This document shows, in pieces, positions 7,400 to 15,639 of a DNA stretch of 19,768 nt. Below the pieces are notes generated by a model. It was not told the DNA's origin. It made no database searches and saw nothing but the letters and a program-made list of their open reading frames with translations. The stretch spans positions 1-19,768 of the forward strand of contig CASEPJ010000166.1 of NCBI GenBank assembly GCA_949289715.1, given 5' to 3'. This stretch comes from an uncultured Clostridia bacterium (GTDB taxonomy: Bacteria > Bacillota > Clostridia > Christensenellales > CASEPJ01). A program made the translations under genes and the position numbers. Every line of letters starts with the position of its first letter. The first letter of the stretch is position 1.

Positions 7400-8413
7400 T
7401 TATCTTTCGGTTCTTCCGAAAATATCGCAGGATACTGCATTTTGTACTTCTTCTAACGTACTGCAGCTGAAGTCGCCTTCGATTGTATGTTTTAACATGG
7501 CCGCAGCCGATGCAAAATTTACGGTTGTTTGTAAATCCATTCCCTTTTTAAGGCAATAAATAAGCCCTGCGGCAAAAGCATCTCCTCCGCCTATACCGTC
7601 TGCAACTTTTAGCATATACTCTTTCGAATATTCAAAACTTTTACCATCGTAAATAAAAGCGGAAAAGGAAGTATCAAAAACATTATAACTCTTTCTTGCA
7701 GTAAATACAACATATTCTAAATTGAACTTCTTTTTCAGTTTCTCTGCCATGTCAATGTATTTGTTTTCATTTAAAAGATTATTATTGACATTAACAGAAT
7801 CGGGAAACAATATCTTTGCCTGCTCTGCGTTTGAAATTAAAATGTCTGCATATAATAAACATTTGTCAAACACACGTCCGGCTTTTTCCGCACTCCATAA
7901 ATTTTTTCTGTAATTCAAATCGAACGAAACTTTGATTCCTTTTTCTTTTGCCTTTTTAATTGCGAAAATCGTAATTCGTTCTGCGTTTTCGCTTAAAGCA
8001 GGTGTTATTCCGGTAATGTGCAGCCAATTTGCGCCGTTAAATATTTCCTCCCATTTAAAATCGTTTATTTCTGCGTTGGAAAACGCCGAATTCTCCCTGT
8101 CATATATAACTTTGCCGTTTCTTGCGCCCAAGCCTTTTTCATAATAATAAATGCCAAGCCTTTGTTTTCCGAAAACTATTCGGCTTACATCCACTCCCTC
8201 TTTTTTCAAAGCGCACAATGCCGCTTGCCCCATTTCGTGTTCGGGAATTTTTGTTACAAAAAGAGTGTCCATACCCCACTTAGCCAAAGCTACAGCAACA
8301 TTTGCCTCCGCTCCGCCGAAAAATGCGGAAAACTTTGTCGTTTGAAGAAATCTGAGATTGTTTTCGGGAGAAAGCCTCAACATAATTTCTCCTATAGTAA
8401 CGGTTTTCGACAT
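7400..8413 (-). CDS. kdgK: 2-keto-3-deoxygluconate kinase
   Basis: A 337-residue PfkB/ribokinase-family sugar kinase that phosphorylates 2-keto-3-deoxygluconate to KDPG in the cytoplasm, the step between UxuA and KdgA. The N-terminal PfkB region FGGAEANVAVALAKWGM (32-48) is typical of KDG kinases. SFDLNYRKNLW (163-173) is the KDG-kinase substrate-side motif, and the C-terminal signature DGIGGGDAFAAG (272-283) carries catalytic Asp278. The length fits the family. Its ATG overlaps the stop of the upstream TIM-barrel gene by one base (TAATG) and is preceded by GAGGAGGTG, so translation is probably coupled. Ribokinase-family specificity is not certain from sequence, but the pathway context is decisive. 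Confidence 0.9.
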   Translation of the reverse strand: MSKTVTIGEIMLRLSPENNLRFLQTTKFSAFFGGAEANVAVALAKWGMDTLFVTKIPEHEMGQAALCALKKEGVDVSRIVFGKQRLGIYYYEKGLGARNGKVIYDRENSAFSNAEINDFKWEEIFNGANWLHITGITPALSENAERITIFAIKKAKEKGIKVSFDLNYRKNLWSAEKAGRVFDKCLLYADILISNAEQAKILFPDSVNVNNNLLNENKYIDMAEKLKKKFNLEYVVFTARKSYNVFDTSFSAFIYDGKSFEYSKEYMLKVADGIGGGDAFAAGLIYCLKKGMDLQTTVNFASAAAMLKHTIEGDFSCSTLEEVQNAVSCDIFGRTER

Positions 8414-9186
8414 TAATGCACCTCCTCGCTAAACAAACCTCTTTTCACTATATTGTCGTAGCTTATTTTCAAACTGTCAAAAGGATTAACGTCGCATACG
8501 TCTTGCTCAATTGCAACCCATTGACAATCCGATTTTTTTAAATGTTCATATATCTTCATATAATCTATTTGACCTTCAAAAATTTCACACATATCGTTTT
8601 GGTTTGAAGATGAATTTTTCTTCATATCCTTAAAATGAACTATTTGAAGTCTGTCCTTATAGTTTTCTATCAAATTTATACAATCGGCTCCAGCCTTATA
8701 GGCCCAATAAAAATCAAGTATAAAACCGAATTTATTTGGAGAGGTATTCTTTGCAAAATAATTTAAAATTGTATTGTCGTCATCTATTTTCTTAAATTCG
8801 CCGCTATGATTATGGTAACAAAATTTTTTTCCGGCACTATAAATTTTATCGGCAACGGGAATTATTTTATCCAAAAACATATCGCAGTCGGCTTTGTTTT
8901 CCATTTTAAAATACCCCAAACCTATATAGGGACAATTTAAAATCTCATGTTCTTCTAATATTTTGTCAGTTTCGTTTATTAGTTTTTCATATGGATTATG
9001 TGTTACCGCAATTTTTAAGTTCAATGCATCGCAAACCTCTTTAAGCCATTCGTACCTAAAATTATCAAAACCGGAAACTTGCACGGCATTATAGCCAATT
9101 TCTTTGACTTTTTTTAAAGTTTCGGCAATTTCCTTTTCGTTTTTCAAATAATCTCTTAATGTATATAATTGTGCTGCAAGTTTCAT
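8413..9186 (-). CDS. Xylose-isomerase-like TIM barrel (sugar phosphate isomerase/epimerase family)
   Basis: A 257-residue protein of the sugar phosphate isomerase/epimerase superfamily (AP endonuclease 2-like TIM barrel). The family metal-site pattern is visible: CYHNHSGEF (123-131), ILDFYW with Asp158, VHFKDM with His184, and AIEQD with Glu227. Members catalyse isomerisation, epimerisation, dehydration or beta-elimination on keto-sugars; the exact reaction cannot be read. Translational coupling to kdgK (1-bp overlap) says the product is wanted at the same time as KDG kinase. It may feed an epimeric or keto-sugar into the pathway. A GGAGGG ribosome site precedes the ATG. Confidence 0.75.
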   Translation of the reverse strand: MKLAAQLYTLRDYLKNEKEIAETLKKVKEIGYNAVQVSGFDNFRYEWLKEVCDALNLKIAVTHNPYEKLINETDKILEEHEILNCPYIGLGYFKMENKADCDMFLDKIIPVADKIYSAGKKFCYHNHSGEFKKIDDDNTILNYFAKNTSPNKFGFILDFYWAYKAGADCINLIENYKDRLQIVHFKDMKKNSSSNQNDMCEIFEGQIDYMKIYEHLKKSDCQWVAIEQDVCDVNPFDSLKISYDNIVKRGLFSEEVH

Positions 9187-9272
9187 TACACCCTCCCTCT
9201 TTTTTTAAATTTATTATTTAAAAATAGTTATAATTTTTATGATTTTAAATAGATAACTAAATATAAAACATA

Positions 9273-9866
9273 TTAAATCAATTTTAATATGTTTTCAATT
9301 TCTTTACGTGTACTTTCTTTATCGTCTTTTATCAAACTGCTAAGTCCTACAGAAATTACGTTATTTACCCCTAAATAATCTTTAACGTTATTTGCGTTTA
9401 TACCGCCTGTCGGAATGAATTTTATTTTTGGATAAACCGATGCGTAAGCATTAAGCGATTTTATTCCTCCGAACGCTTCTGCAGGAAAAAATTTAACGAT
9501 GTTTATACCCAAATCGATTGCATACATAATTTCCGAGGGAGTTGCGCAGCCAGGCAAATAAAAAATATTCTTTTTTAGACACATATTATAAATTTTTTCG
9601 GATATGCCGGGCGAAACTATAAACTCGGCACCTGCATCTATTGCTTTTTCGCATTTATCGATATCGATAATTGAACCGGCGCCTACTACAAGCCCTGCAA
9701 TTTTACATGCGCTTTTAAAGCCTTTTAAATATAAATCGTTTCTTAATGTAATTTCCGCATTATTCAAGCCTGCTTCTGAAATGACGTTAAAAAGATATTC
9801 ACTTTCTTTTTCGCTTTTGAGAGTAATTACAGGAATTATTTTATCTTTTATTGGAAAATCAATCAT
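9273..9866 (-). CDS. kdgA: KDPG/KHG aldolase
   Basis: A 197-residue class I aldolase (Eda family) that splits 2-keto-3-deoxy-6-phosphogluconate into pyruvate and glyceraldehyde-3-phosphate. Visible are the general base Glu38 in NAEITLR, VGAGSIID (61-68), FIVSPG (82-87), PGCATPSE (105-112) and the Schiff-base lysine Lys125 in VKFFPAEAFGG, followed by IPTGGIN. The length is slightly below the usual 205-215 residues, with no missing core motif. The ribosome site is GAGG six bases before the ATG. The gene is flanked by 206- and 86-bp gaps, and an inverted repeat at 9883-9913 sits in its leader region, so it may have its own control. Confidence 0.92.
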   Translation of the reverse strand: MIDFPIKDKIIPVITLKSEKESEYLFNVISEAGLNNAEITLRNDLYLKGFKSACKIAGLVVGAGSIIDIDKCEKAIDAGAEFIVSPGISEKIYNMCLKKNIFYLPGCATPSEIMYAIDLGINIVKFFPAEAFGGIKSLNAYASVYPKIKFIPTGGINANNVKDYLGVNNVISVGLSSLIKDDKESTRKEIENILKLI

Positions 9867-9882
9867 ACAAACCTCGCTTTTT

Positions 9883-9913
9883 AAATGTTTTCACTGCAAA
9901 TTAAAAAACATTT
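9883..9913. repeat. 9-bp inverted repeat upstream of kdgA, candidate operator
   Basis: AAATGTTTT (9883-9891) and AAAACATTT (9905-9913) are a perfect inverted repeat with a 13-bp spacer. The inner edge lies just upstream of the kdgA ribosome site, and a weak TTGAAT-17-TAATAA promoter candidate (9917-9945) lies immediately upstream. A repressor site over the start of transcription, or a leader hairpin, would both fit. Confidence 0.4.
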
Positions 9914-10002
9914 CAATTATTATTCGAATTAGCATTTAAATTCAATTCATTTTAATAATTAAAAATTAGTTCAAATTTTATAATGCACAATCGATTATAA
10001 AA

Positions 10003-10065
10003 CTTCCGCATAAAATAATAACATTTAATGTTAGTTATAATTTTTAAAAAATTAATATGCGGAAG
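10003..10065 (-). terminator. Compound hairpin after the first URO-D-like gene
   Basis: An outer perfect 10-bp stem (CTTCCGCATA 10003-10012 / TATGCGGAAG 10056-10065) encloses a second inverted repeat TAACATT-T-AATGTTA (10019-10033). On the minus strand the outer stem starts 7 bp after the stop at 10073 and is followed by TTTTAT. The GC-rich base and U-run support termination; the long, structured loop is unusual. Confidence 0.5.
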
Positions 10066-10072
10066 AATTTAT

Positions 10073-11092
10073 TTAGAAATTTCCGTTTTTTATTACGGCA
10101 TCCCTTGCCCACTGCTGCCATTGGGGTTGGATATTTAAATCTTCCCACTGCGGATAATCTTTTACTATCAACGAACATTTATTGGCTTTAAAAGTATCGA
10201 CCATTCGCTTTGCACCCTCTTCAATAATCTCTTTATTTCCCGTAGGCATTATCTTTTGAATATCTACAGGACAGAAAAATGCAGCTTTGCCCGCAAAATT
10301 TTGAGCTAAATAATCTAAACCGTGCAATTCGGGTTGGTCAAATTGAAACACGTCTACTCCGGCTTCTATAAAATCGGGAATAATTTCCGTAATTTTACCG
10401 CAAGAATGCAAAATAAAATCCATTCGAGCATTATGTATTGCATCCGCTAGCTTTTTATAATAAGTTTTAAAAATTTCTCTAAATACTTTCGGGCTGAAAA
10501 ACATAGTATCCTGCATACCTAAGTCGTCAAAAATTATTACTCCGTCCACTCCGTTTACGCACGCTCTTTTTATTGCCTCAACCGAAATATCGGTAACTCT
10601 ATCAAGAAAAACACAAACATTCTCTTTTTCCAAAAGCACATCCGTTAATGCATTTTGCATAAGTCTAAAATCTCTCAAAGGGGAAAATACGGCAAACGAA
10701 AGCCCTGCTAATATGTATTTATCATCGTTTGCATAATCCATAGCCTTAATTTTCAAATCGGTTGCTTCGTCTATAACGGGAAATTTATATGTATCTAAAA
10801 GTTCCCAACCGTCTTGAAGAACCCCTTTCAAACATTCTCCCTTTGTCTTTTCGTCTAATCTGCCTATAATGTTACCTTCGCAGGAAAGACACACTTCTCC
10901 CCTAAAAGAGGGCACTTGTTGCAAAATTTTGGGGTATCTTCCCCAAGCTTTATATTTTGAATATTCGGGATGAACAAATGCCGCACACGTTGTGGTTTTA
11001 AAATCGTTGGGATTATTGTTATTAAAACAATAGCCTATCCTTTCTGTAGGCTCGTTTCTTATAATACGTTTTATCAATTCCTTGCTTTTCAT
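10073..11092 (-). CDS. URO-D-like methyltransferase-family protein (copy 2)
   Basis: A 339-residue member of the uroporphyrinogen-decarboxylase-like superfamily, clearly divergent from the copy at 5015-6049. It has the barrel strand VIIFDDLGMQ (185-194) and the zinc-type FILHSCGK (226-233; His229, Cys231), then IEAGVDVFQFDQP. The C-terminal third-ligand loop is replaced by CSLIVKDYPQW (306-316). It lacks the HemE N-terminal signature. Translation should start at 11092 rather than at an in-frame ATG 14 codons upstream, because GGAGG lies four bases before this ATG and the extra residues do not look like the family. Position between the fructuronate reductase and KDPG aldolase genes points to a role on a sugar-acid substrate, possibly methyl transfer; no corrinoid protein is present. 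Confidence 0.75.
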   Translation of the reverse strand: MKSKELIKRIIRNEPTERIGYCFNNNNPNDFKTTTCAAFVHPEYSKYKAWGRYPKILQQVPSFRGEVCLSCEGNIIGRLDEKTKGECLKGVLQDGWELLDTYKFPVIDEATDLKIKAMDYANDDKYILAGLSFAVFSPLRDFRLMQNALTDVLLEKENVCVFLDRVTDISVEAIKRACVNGVDGVIIFDDLGMQDTMFFSPKVFREIFKTYYKKLADAIHNARMDFILHSCGKITEIIPDFIEAGVDVFQFDQPELHGLDYLAQNFAGKAAFFCPVDIQKIMPTGNKEIIEEGAKRMVDTFKANKCSLIVKDYPQWEDLNIQPQWQQWARDAVIKNGNF

Positions 11093-11100
11093 AAAACCTC

Positions 11101-11120
11101 CGATTTCAGTAAAAAAATCG
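11101..11120 (-). promoter_or_regulatory. Leader hairpin abutting the ribosome site
   Basis: On the minus strand CGATTT (11115-11120), an 8-nt loop, AAATCG (11101-11106), running directly into GGAGG. The first G of the ribosome site is the last base of the stem, so the structure could modulate access of ribosomes to the gene starting at 11092. Confidence 0.3.
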
Positions 11121-11162
11121 TTAATTACAGTCAAATAAAAGTGTTAACTTAAATTATTTAAA

Positions 11163-11191
11163 ATTATAATTTATTAGTAAATTTTTATTGA
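11163..11191 (-). promoter_or_regulatory. Weak promoter candidate upstream of URO-D-like copy 2
   Basis: A perfect TATAAT (minus strand, 11163-11168) with a poor -35 (TCAATA, 11186-11191) at 17 bp spacing, within the 223-bp gap downstream of the SDR gene. The rest of the gap is A/T runs. Confidence 0.3.
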
Positions 11192-11315
11192 TTTTTTTTA
11201 TTCTTTAGTTTGCAACAATTTTTTAACTTTTTAATAATTTTTAAAAGTCTTTTATATTGTAATTAAGAAAAAATTTTAATCTATTTAAAAACAATTAAAA
11301 AACTTTAATAGTTTT

Positions 11316-12155
11316 TTAAACTCCGCTGTAAGCGGAAAATCCTCCGTCTACCGGTATTACGGTACCGGTAATAAAAGCACTTGCTTTATCGTCCGCTAAA
11401 AACAATAAAGTACCTAAAAGATCTTCTACCTCTCCAAAACGGTTCATAGGAGTATGGGATAATATTTTCTTGCTCCTTTCGGTTTTATTGTCCTCTTTAT
11501 CAAATAAAAGCGTTCTATTTTGATTGGTTACAAAAAATCCCGGGGCTATGGCGTTTACACGAATGTTACAGGGAGCAAAATATACCGCAAGCCATTGAGT
11601 AAAATTGGAGATTCCCGCTTTTGCGGCGCTATATGCAGGTATTTTCGTCAAAGGCCGATATGCGTTCATGGATGATATATTTATAATATTGCCGCCGCCC
11701 TCTATCATATCTTCTGCAAAAACCTGCGTACTTAAAAAAGCGGTAAGAATATTTAAATCGAATACAAAACGCAAGCCTTTGTCGGTAAGTTTGAAAAAAT
11801 TTTTTACGCCTTCTTTTAATTCTTTTAAATTTTCGTCCTCGGTCGTACCTTCGGGATTGTTTCCTCCCGCTCCGTTGATTAAAAAATTAACCTTACCGTA
11901 TTTTTTCGTTATTTGTTCTTTTGCGCTGTATAAGCTCTTTTTATCGAGACAATCGGCAACATAGGCTGTTGCTTCTCCTCCTAATTGCTCAATACTCTTT
12001 TGAACACTTAAAACGGATTTTTCATTAATATCGATTAAAGCGACTTTCGCACCACAGCAAGCCAAAGCTTTAGCAAACTCGCTCATTAATACCCCGCCTG
12101 CCCCCGTTATAGCGACAGTTTTATTATTCAAATTTATTTTAAAAGGTAAATTCAT
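11316..12155 (-). CDS. uxuB: SDR-type fructuronate reductase (D-mannonate oxidoreductase)
   Basis: A 279-residue short-chain dehydrogenase/reductase, cytoplasmic, expected to reduce D-fructuronate to D-mannonate with NAD(P)H. The cofactor motif is TGAGGVLM (17-24), Asp42 in ALIDIN suggests an NAD(H) preference, NGAGG lies at 94-98, and the catalytic set is Ser161/162 in NISSMNAYRP, Tyr175 and Lys179 in PAYSAAKAG. The C-terminus DGGFSAYSGV is characteristic of the SDR form of this enzyme. It replaces the unrelated long-chain UxuB of Escherichia coli, so the symbol is functional rather than homologous. It lies 10 bp downstream of uxuA with AGGAG before the ATG. Confidence 0.87.
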   Translation of the reverse strand: MNLPFKINLNNKTVAITGAGGVLMSEFAKALACCGAKVALIDINEKSVLSVQKSIEQLGGEATAYVADCLDKKSLYSAKEQITKKYGKVNFLINGAGGNNPEGTTEDENLKELKEGVKNFFKLTDKGLRFVFDLNILTAFLSTQVFAEDMIEGGGNIINISSMNAYRPLTKIPAYSAAKAGISNFTQWLAVYFAPCNIRVNAIAPGFFVTNQNRTLLFDKEDNKTERSKKILSHTPMNRFGEVEDLLGTLLFLADDKASAFITGTVIPVDGGFSAYSGV

Positions 12156-12165
12156 ATTTTTTCTC

Positions 12166-13206
12166 CTATTTTACCATCGATTTTTCTATTCCTTCAAACA
12201 ATCCGTTCAAATAACATGCTCCCAATGCTCTGTCATATAAACCATAGCCTGGTTTTTTGTTCTCTCCCCAAATGTTTCTGCCGTGGTCGGGACGGACATA
12301 TCCGTTAAATTTATTTTTCACCAATGTTTTTACAATTGCGAACATATCCAAATCTCCGCATTCGGTAGGATGTGCGGTTTCATAAAAACCTTTATCGGTA
12401 TATGCAATATTTCTTAAATGCGCAAAATGTATTCTGTTCTGGTTAGCATATTTATTTGCCATTGAAACAAGTTCGTTGAATTTTCCTGCACCTAAAGACC
12501 CCGTACAGAAAGTAAGGCCGTTGTATATACTCGGCACTGCGGAAAATATTTCATCTAAATCTTTACTCGAACTGACCGTTCTCGGCAAACCAAAAACATT
12601 CCAAGGCGGATCATCGGGATGAATAGCCATTTTAACGTCGTATTCTTCGCATGTCGGAATAATATTTTTTAAAAACCATATTAAATTTTCCAATAACTGC
12701 TGCTTGCTCATATTTTTATAATCGTTCAAAAGGCCGTTTAATTCAAATTTCGAATAACTTTCGTCCCATCCCGGAAGAGAAAGATTGTGAACGTCTAATT
12801 TTAAAATTTCATCGTGATTATAAGAAAGAGAGTTGCTTCCGTCAACTGCTACCCTTTTAAGGTCGGTTCTTAACCAGTCAAAAACCGGCATAAAATTATA
12901 ACAAATACATTTTACACCTGCTTTCGCAAGATTTTCTATGTTCTTTTTATAATTTTGCACATAAAGTTCTCTAGAAGGCAAGCCCAGTTTTATATCCTCG
13001 TGGACGGGGACGCTTTCAATAACTTCCATTGAAAGTCCGCTTTCGTTTATCTTCTTTTTTAGCGTCAATATTCTGTTTAAATCCCAAATTTCACCTACGG
13101 GTACATCATATACGGCGGTAACCACGCCGCTTACGTTGGGAATTTGTTTTATTTGAGAAAGAGTTATGCTGTCTTTGTCCGCATACCACCGAAAAGTCAT
13201 TTTCAT
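12166..13206 (-). CDS. uxuA: Mannonate dehydratase
   Basis: A 346-residue TIM-barrel enzyme converting D-mannonate to 2-keto-3-deoxy-D-gluconate. Family signatures are abundant: NFMPVFDWLRTDL (about 104-116), MAIHPDDPPW, CTGSLG, HFAHLRN and YVRPDHGRNIWGE, which together supply the metal-binding His, Cys and Asp residues of the UxuA family. The length is normal. The ATG at 13206 overlaps the uxaC stop by four bases (ATGA), with AAGGAG inside the end of uxaC, so the two are translationally coupled. A second ATG two codons in (13200) is an alternative start. Confidence 0.95.
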   Translation of the reverse strand: MKMTFRWYADKDSITLSQIKQIPNVSGVVTAVYDVPVGEIWDLNRILTLKKKINESGLSMEVIESVPVHEDIKLGLPSRELYVQNYKKNIENLAKAGVKCICYNFMPVFDWLRTDLKRVAVDGSNSLSYNHDEILKLDVHNLSLPGWDESYSKFELNGLLNDYKNMSKQQLLENLIWFLKNIIPTCEEYDVKMAIHPDDPPWNVFGLPRTVSSSKDLDEIFSAVPSIYNGLTFCTGSLGAGKFNELVSMANKYANQNRIHFAHLRNIAYTDKGFYETAHPTECGDLDMFAIVKTLVKNKFNGYVRPDHGRNIWGENKKPGYGLYDRALGACYLNGLFEGIEKSMVK

Positions 13207-14531
13207 ATATTCAAAAGCTCCTTTGCGTTATAATAACTTATATCCTTGGCAGTTTTTTCGGCCGCTTTGTAAGAATATTCACCCTTCTCTACCAATTCTC
13301 CTAAAAACGTACATAAAATACGTCTGTAAAAATCGAATCTTACATAACCGGAATATGAACGGGAATCGGAAACCATCCCCGGCAACGTCCCTAAAATCGA
13401 ATATTCGGCAACGTCAGATAAATGTTTTTTTATTCCCGTAACACTGTCGTTAAACCACCATGCCGCACCGTTATATATCCTCGGGAAAGCTCCTGTAAGT
13501 ACCGCTGTTTTCTCGTTGGCAGTTCTGTTTAGAGTGTATAAAACGGTTTTTGGCAAAGCATTATTCTTTTGCAACTCATTTAAAAAATTTGCTATGTTTT
13601 CTATATTTGCATCTTCCCCCATAACGTCGAACCCGCTGTCCGCACCCGTCTTTTCGAACATAATGGTGTTTACGTTTCTCAATGCGGAAAAATGCAGCTG
13701 CATAACAATGTTTCTTTTTTTATATTCTTTGGCGAGAATTTTCAATACGAAAAAGAAAAAACATTCTTTTTCTTTACTTGTTGCATTTTCCCCTTTCAAA
13801 TAGATGTTTTCCGCCTCTTTCTCTGAAATAATTTCCCTCATAAATCCGCCGAAGCCGTGGTCAGCCAACTTGCAACCGCAATTAGCAAAATAACTTAATC
13901 TGTTTACTAAGGCAGACAAAAAACCGTTTAGAGAAGATGTGTCCTCTCCTGTAACTTCACCCAATTTTTTAATATATTCATCGTTTAACGATAAGGCTTT
14001 ATCGCAGCGAAAGGTAGGTGCGATTAAAGTATTATTATAATTTCCGTGAAAATTCAGTTCGTCTAACGGGTCATCGGTAGTTGCAACATATTTTACTTTA
14101 AATTTATTAAATAAATCTAATATTTTTATGGATTTCAATTTTTCGTTTGCCTCATTCCAAATATATTCGGCGTTTTCGGCATTTAAAGGCAAATTAATAT
14201 TGAAGATGTTTTTTAATTCTAAATGCGTCCAATAATAAAGGGGATTACCTGCCAATTTAGGCACTATGGAAGCATAAGTTTTAAATTTGTCGTAAAAAGA
14301 AGCTTCTCCTGTAATTAAATTTTCATCCACATTGCATAAACGCATCGCTCTCCATTTATAATGGTCGTATTTAAGCCACATTTCTCCTATATTCGAAAAA
14401 CCTTTATTATCCGCTATTTCGTCCGGATTTAGGTGGCAATGATAATCGATTATTGGTAAATCTTTTACCTCATTATATAGTTTTAAAGCATATTTGCCCT
14501 GCAATAATATTTTTTTACCAAAAAAATTCAT
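13203..14531 (-). CDS. uxaC: Uronate (glucuronate) isomerase
   Basis: A 442-residue amidohydrolase-superfamily enzyme that isomerises D-glucuronate to D-fructuronate (and often D-galacturonate to D-tagaturonate). The N-terminal LPIIDYHCHLNPDEIADN includes the HxH metal pair (His31, His33). The C-terminal GAAWWFND and GTLPGMVSDSRSYSGYVRFD blocks are hallmark UxaC sequence. It is somewhat shorter than the usual 465-470 residues. I place the start at 14531 rather than at an in-frame upstream ATG (14567), because GGGAG lies five bases upstream and family members begin with this MxF segment before LPIIDYHCHL. No tagaturonate branch genes are in the window, so glucuronate is the likely substrate. 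Confidence 0.95.
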   Translation of the reverse strand: MNFFGKKILLQGKYALKLYNEVKDLPIIDYHCHLNPDEIADNKGFSNIGEMWLKYDHYKWRAMRLCNVDENLITGEASFYDKFKTYASIVPKLAGNPLYYWTHLELKNIFNINLPLNAENAEYIWNEANEKLKSIKILDLFNKFKVKYVATTDDPLDELNFHGNYNNTLIAPTFRCDKALSLNDEYIKKLGEVTGEDTSSLNGFLSALVNRLSYFANCGCKLADHGFGGFMREIISEKEAENIYLKGENATSKEKECFFFFVLKILAKEYKKRNIVMQLHFSALRNVNTIMFEKTGADSGFDVMGEDANIENIANFLNELQKNNALPKTVLYTLNRTANEKTAVLTGAFPRIYNGAAWWFNDSVTGIKKHLSDVAEYSILGTLPGMVSDSRSYSGYVRFDFYRRILCTFLGELVEKGEYSYKAAEKTAKDISYYNAKELLNI

Positions 14532-14571
14532 AATAACTCCCGACTGTGCAATACAATTAAAATTCAATAAA

Positions 14572-14591
14572 TTATAAAAAATTTTTTATAA
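14572..14591. repeat. 20-bp AT-only palindrome upstream of uxaC
   Basis: A perfect palindrome (TTATAAAAAA followed by TTTTTTATAA) in the 107-bp gap between the second dehydrogenase gene and uxaC. It could form a weak hairpin or bind a regulator. All-AT composition in an AT-rich gap lowers its weight. Confidence 0.3.
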
Positions 14592-14638
14592 AAATCATTT
14601 TTTATTTAACTTAAATTTTTAATTTCATAATACAAATT

Positions 14639-15622
14639 TTAAACGATAATTTTCCTACCGTTAGATTTATATATGGCAAATAAAGTTTTCATAGTGGTTT
14701 CGGCTTTATAAAAATCGCTTTCGAAGGGAATATTTTGTTTTATGGAATTATAAAAATCGGCTATTAAAGCAGAATGCCCGCAACCCCAACACTCCTTTCC
14801 GTAAATAATTCCGTTTTTTTCTATTTCCTTTCTTTCCCCGTTTATGAAAACCTCTCCCCCGTAAAGTCTTATAGTTTCCGATTCGGTTTGAAATATAATT
14901 TCCACAGGCATATCCTTATATGCAGCGGTAGTGGCGTAAAACTGTCCTTTGTAATTTTCGTAATCGATGTAGGCAAGTATCGTGTCTTCCACTTCAATAA
15001 CGTCTTTTAAATGAAAATTGTCTGTATAGGCACTTACCGCCTTTGCCCTATCCGTACCCAACCATAACATAAGGTCTAAAGTATGGATAGCCTGGTTAAT
15101 TCCCACCCCGCCTCCTTCATAGAACAACGTACCCCGCCAATTGGCAGAATTGTAATAATCTTTGTTTCTTGCCCATATTACATTCGCAGCCACATAAACT
15201 ATTTTTTTGTCCGCAAGATAATCTTTTAAAAACCGTGTTTCGTTCAAATACTTGTTTTGAAAACATATTCCAAATTTCTTGTCGCTTTTTTCTATTATTT
15301 TTTTCAGTTCTGTCATTTCGGTTGGATTTATGCATAACGGTTTTTCAGATAAAACATTTATATTGCGTTTTAAAGCTTCGATACTCATGGGAACGTGCAG
15401 ATAATGCGGCGTAGCTATATGAATAACGTCCAAATCTTCATTATCCAACATTTTTAAAAAGGAATCGTAAACATTAACGTTTTTAAGATTATTATTTTTT
15501 ATTAAATTTTCCGCTTTATCTAAAGAAATATCGCAAACTGCTTTTAATGTACCTTTAGCGTCGCATATTCCTTTGACGTGCAGAGGTGAAATACAGCCGC
15601 AGCCAACTATTGCGCAATTCAT
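14639..15622 (-). CDS. Gfo/Idh/MocA-family dehydrogenase (second)
   Basis: A 327-residue NAD(P)-dependent sugar oxidoreductase. The N-terminal Rossmann fold starts with AIVGCGCISPLH (4-15). The family EKP motif lies at 93-95, with Lys94 the expected catalytic lysine. The C-terminal domain has NWRGTLFYEGGGVGINQAIH then TLDL (161-184), giving the active-site His180 and Asp183 pattern. Members oxidise or reduce hydroxyls of sugars, inositols and glycosides. It lies 17 bp downstream of the other Gfo/Idh/MocA gene with AGGGGG before the ATG. The two paralogues are clearly different in sequence and probably act on successive or opposite redox steps. Confidence 0.85.
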   Translation of the reverse strand: MNCAIVGCGCISPLHVKGICDAKGTLKAVCDISLDKAENLIKNNNLKNVNVYDSFLKMLDNEDLDVIHIATPHYLHVPMSIEALKRNINVLSEKPLCINPTEMTELKKIIEKSDKKFGICFQNKYLNETRFLKDYLADKKIVYVAANVIWARNKDYYNSANWRGTLFYEGGGVGINQAIHTLDLMLWLGTDRAKAVSAYTDNFHLKDVIEVEDTILAYIDYENYKGQFYATTAAYKDMPVEIIFQTESETIRLYGGEVFINGERKEIEKNGIIYGKECWGCGHSALIADFYNSIKQNIPFESDFYKAETTMKTLFAIYKSNGRKIIV

Positions 15623-15639
15623 TATTTACCCCCTAAAAT

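Noticed and set aside
8018..8416. A 132-residue plus-strand open frame opposite kdgK.
   Set aside because: Shadow of the KDG kinase gene; composition reflects reverse-complemented coding sequence.
5015..11092. The two URO-D-superfamily genes as hemE (haem biosynthesis).
   Set aside because: Both lack the N-terminal PVWxMRQAGR active-site region, contain an HxC zinc-type pair, and are not near other haem genes.
11093..11134. Upstream in-frame ATG for URO-D-like copy 2.
   Set aside because: GGAGG lies immediately before the ATG at 11092, and the longer version would bury that site in the coding sequence.
14532..14567. Upstream in-frame ATG as the uxaC start.
   Set aside because: No ribosome site there and the extra 12 residues are unlike the family; GGGAG precedes the ATG at 14531.
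15117..15335. A 72-residue minus-strand frame inside the second dehydrogenase gene.
   Set aside because: It is in another frame of a well-supported Gfo/Idh/MocA gene and has no initiation signals.
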